From: Cloacimonetes bacterium UBA6097
GTDB lineage: Bacteria > Cloacimonadota > Cloacimonadia > Cloacimonadales > Cloacimonadaceae
NCBI GenBank assembly: GCA_002435865.1
Contig: DIWV01000013.1
Span: 50,309-114,308 of the forward strand
Direction of reading: 5' to 3'
DNA: 64,000 nucleotides
Position numbers and translations under genes: made by a program
Shown here: one piece after another, positions 62,133-64,000 of the stretch
How the letters are laid out: every line of letters starts with the position of its first letter
Position numbering within the stretch: position 1 is the first letter of the stretch
The notes under the pieces: generated by a model
What the model saw: the letters and a program-made list of their open reading frames with translations, nothing else
Databases searched by the model: none
Told to the model about the DNA's origin: nothing

Positions 62133-63062
62133 ATGATTGAAAAAGACGCAGTTGAACAATTGAAAGAAAAGGCGCAAATCGATTACCACAGAGCTGTGGG
62201 AATGTGGGATTTGGTTTTGGGACTGGCTATTGTCTTGTTTGGAGCCCAGATGGGAATGAAATTCTCATATGGATTCGTAATATTCGGAATTTCGGTAGGG
62301 TTTGGCATCAGGGAATTTCAGAAAAGGGTTATCTATCCAAGACTGGGCAGAGTGGAGTTTAACGAAAAAGGCAAGAAACAGGGTCAGCTTTCCTGGATTA
62401 TTTTATATACGATGGTGTTACTTTGTGTAGTAGGCCTAATGGATTACTGGAACAGTACAATGAAATTTTACCTGAGTATTTTGTGGGTATTGTTTATTAT
62501 CTTTGGTGGATTCTTACGCAGGACAATATTTTATATTTATGGATGCGCTGTATTTGTAACTCTATTTATGACGTTTTTTATTACAAATTCCATTGTCCTT
62601 TTAGTGATTACTGTCGCAGCAGTAGTTTTAACCTATATCTTGCTAAGGGTTTTTGTTTATGACCGGATAGTGCTGGAACCGGCTAAAACGAGGGCAGGTA
62701 TTACAGCGCATTTATTTGTGGGGGTTGCTGCTATGGGTTTGGCAGGTTACCTGGTATTAAGGCATTTTAATCCCGAACAAACAGCATCTATCATTGCCCA
62801 AATGACTGTTTATAAGTATTTCTATCTGGGTATTGCCACGACAATAGTAGTTTTTCTAATCGGATTTGCCTACCGACTAAAGAGCTTCTATTTATACTCT
62901 GCAGTATTGGCTGTCTTATCAATTGTCTGGAAATTCCATGTTTTGCCGCGTCCTTATTTTATAGGCGTGTTCATGCTGTTTGGGATTATTGTTTTAAGCT
63001 ATAGGCTGGCACTTTTAAGAAAATTCCTGAGGGACAACCCTGTATTGGATAAGACTGAATAG
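62133..63062 (+). CDS. Multi-pass membrane protein (paralogue 2)
   Basis: A 309-residue membrane protein with about eight hydrophobic segments. It shares with the 60.9 kb gene: LVLGLAIVLFGAQMG, KRVIYPRLGRVEF, FLRRTIFYIYG, FAYRLKSFYLYSAVL and KFLRDNPVLD, in the same order and spacing. The identity is low, so the duplication is old. AAAGAGG precedes the ATG. Its stop abuts the end of the convergent transglycosylase gene. Confidence 0.75.
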   Translation: MIEKDAVEQLKEKAQIDYHRAVGMWDLVLGLAIVLFGAQMGMKFSYGFVIFGISVGFGIREFQKRVIYPRLGRVEFNEKGKKQGQLSWIILYTMVLLCVVGLMDYWNSTMKFYLSILWVLFIIFGGFLRRTIFYIYGCAVFVTLFMTFFITNSIVLLVITVAAVVLTYILLRVFVYDRIVLEPAKTRAGITAHLFVGVAAMGLAGYLVLRHFNPEQTASIIAQMTVYKYFYLGIATTIVVFLIGFAYRLKSFYLYSAVLAVLSIVWKFHVLPRPYFIGVFMLFGIIVLSYRLALLRKFLRDNPVLDKTE

Positions 63063-63563
63063 TTATTTTAATATCTTGCTGATAAACTTACGGGTTTCGG
63101 GAATATCATCGAAGAGGGTAACATAGTTCTCACCCGGAAGAATCCTCTTGCCCTTGATTCTCTTATCCACCTTGGTTTCACCCCAGTTGTAGGCAGCAAG
63201 GGCAAGGCTCCAGTTGTCATGGTATCTGCCGAGTAGGTATTTCAGGTAAAGAGCTGATATCTTAAGATTATAAAAAGGCAAAAACAATAGTCCCTTTTTG
63301 TGGGAAGTATTGATATATCCGGCTGTCTCTTCTTTAACCTGTCCCAGTCCTATCGCCTGCTTGGATGAAACTGCAAAACTGCGAAAGGAGCTTTCCGTAC
63401 CTACCAACCTGTAAAACTTAACGGGATCAAGACTATAGTAAATTGCAATTCCTAATGTCATCAGACGCAGCGAGACAGGATTGTAAAACAGTACAATGAT
63501 AATTAATACCAGCAGGATAAGCTTAAGAATTAGCTTTTTTATTTTTTTTTGATTTTTTGCCAT
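63063..63563 (-). CDS. Lytic transglycosylase (SLT domain)
   Basis: A 166-residue protein: N-terminal membrane anchor (about 10-30) and an SLT domain with catalytic Glu in VGTESSFRSFAVSSKQAIGLGQV (E near residue 57) and the conserved AAYNWGETKVD. It should cut the glycan strand of peptidoglycan to form 1,6-anhydro ends. Its start overlaps the TPR gene by 25 bases. Confidence 0.88.
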   Translation of the reverse strand: MAKNQKKIKKLILKLILLVLIIIVLFYNPVSLRLMTLGIAIYYSLDPVKFYRLVGTESSFRSFAVSSKQAIGLGQVKEETAGYINTSHKKGLLFLPFYNLKISALYLKYLLGRYHDNWSLALAAYNWGETKVDKRIKGKRILPGENYVTLFDDIPETRKFISKILK

Positions 63564-64000
63564 ACTTTACGGTAGTTGCGTTTATAGCGGTCGTTATCAG
63601 GATTTATCTGCATAGCCCTGGCAAAATCTCGCATTACTTCCGTAGCAGGAAACTTCATCTTCAGTTTTAAGGCACCAATGTTATTGTGCAAGGCAGCATC
63701 GTCAGGTGTGAGTCCTACAGCAGTATTGAGTAAATCCAGTGCTTCCGTTGGAGAGTTTTCCTCTTCCAACAGAGATGCCTGAAACTGCAAATCCAGAGAA
63801 ATAGCAAATTTATCCCTGCCTATAGGGTCCTGTGCCAGGTCATATAGCTTTTTCAGCAGGTTATTATCGGGATTGGACTGCAAGAGATTGTAATAAACTT
63901 CCTTGGCATCCTCAAAGCGTTTTGCCAGCACCAGGCTTTGGGCATAGGTTATGCCTGCAAAAAGCTGGTCTGGAATCATCTTATGAATGGGTTCCAGCAG
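63539..64000 (-). CDS. TPR-repeat protein, cut by the window edge
   Basis: The frame stays open past its first ATG up to the window edge (the codons before it read LLEPIHK), so the 5' end is missing. The visible 153 residues contain helical TPR repeats (AKRFEDAKEVYYNLLQSNPDN, LNTAVGLTPDDAALHNNIGALKLK, FARAMQINPDNDRYKRNYRKV) and end with a lysine-rich tail. It is coupled to the transglycosylase gene and may form a complex with it. Confidence 0.75.
   Translation of the reverse strand: MLEPIHKMIPDQLFAGITYAQSLVLAKRFEDAKEVYYNLLQSNPDNNLLKKLYDLAQDPIGRDKFAISLDLQFQASLLEEENSPTEALDLLNTAVGLTPDDAALHNNIGALKLKMKFPATEVMRDFARAMQINPDNDRYKRNYRKVWQKIKKK

Overview
The window looks like chromosomal DNA of a member of Candidatus Cloacimonadota (Cloacimonas-like) or a close Fibrobacterota/Bacteroidota-side relative. 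The basis is content, not a search. It encodes a gingipain-like C25 protein resembling the type IX secretion sortase PorU. Four large proteins end in a YPNP...WDGKD sorting-type C-terminus (one of them the PorU-like protein). The phosphoglycerate dehydrogenase is of the Bacteroidetes type. Also present are TrmFO, a phosphate butyryltransferase that suits amino-acid fermentation, and many outer-membrane lipoproteins (BamD, LVIVD propeller). Genes are dense, mostly in short same-strand operons. No integrase, transposase, phage gene, rRNA or CRISPR array was seen.

Layout. 0.3-8.1 kb (+): acylphosphatase, LysM/M23 envelope peptidase, sigma-70 factor, phosphate butyryltransferase, RlmH, a tiny OadG-like membrane protein and the PorU-like C25 protein, closed by a bidirectional terminator. 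8.2-17.6 kb: SerA, a DUF4476 protein, Nif3, a secreted subtilase, an RNase H-like/TPR protein, an unknown membrane-anchored protein and RNase PH. 17.6-22.9 kb (-): a seven-gene run (HEAT-like, GreA, M18 aminopeptidase, lipoprotein, unknown, BamD, NadD). 23.0-24.0 kb (-): an SdpR/SdpI-like pair with a candidate operator. 24.2-30.1 kb (-): M28 peptidase and CotH/lamin-tail protein, both with sorting domains. 30.5-32.6 kb (+): DUF975 membrane protein and an LVIVD lipoprotein. 32.6-42.6 kb (-): a possible five-gene operon of two tandem cohesin-metallophosphoesterases, an Mpv17-like protein, ComEC and a MutS-type ATPase. 42.8-50.0 kb: lipoprotein, TrmFO, DUF3795 protein, GatE-GatD, a small exported protein and three tRNAs (Lys-UUU, Glu-UUC, Glu-CUC). 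50.1-57.8 kb (-): RlmI-like methyltransferase, a pseudokinase/SUMF1 fusion, a type-2-looking IleRS and two small Cys-motif proteins. 58.4-64.0 kb: lipoprotein, TetR regulator with an outer-membrane-like partner, a membrane/winged-helix/membrane cassette, a lytic transglycosylase and a TPR protein cut by the window edge.

How it fits together. Much of the window serves the cell surface: secreted proteases, phosphoesterases and a CotH protein would be exported and anchored by the sorting system to which the PorU-like protein belongs. A second theme is translation: GatDE with Glu tRNAs, TrmFO, RlmH, RlmI, IleRS and RNase PH. The most striking item is a complete archaeal-type GatDE pair in an otherwise bacterial neighbourhood. 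Intergenic DNA carries several families of large palindromes and dispersed short motifs that no gene explains.
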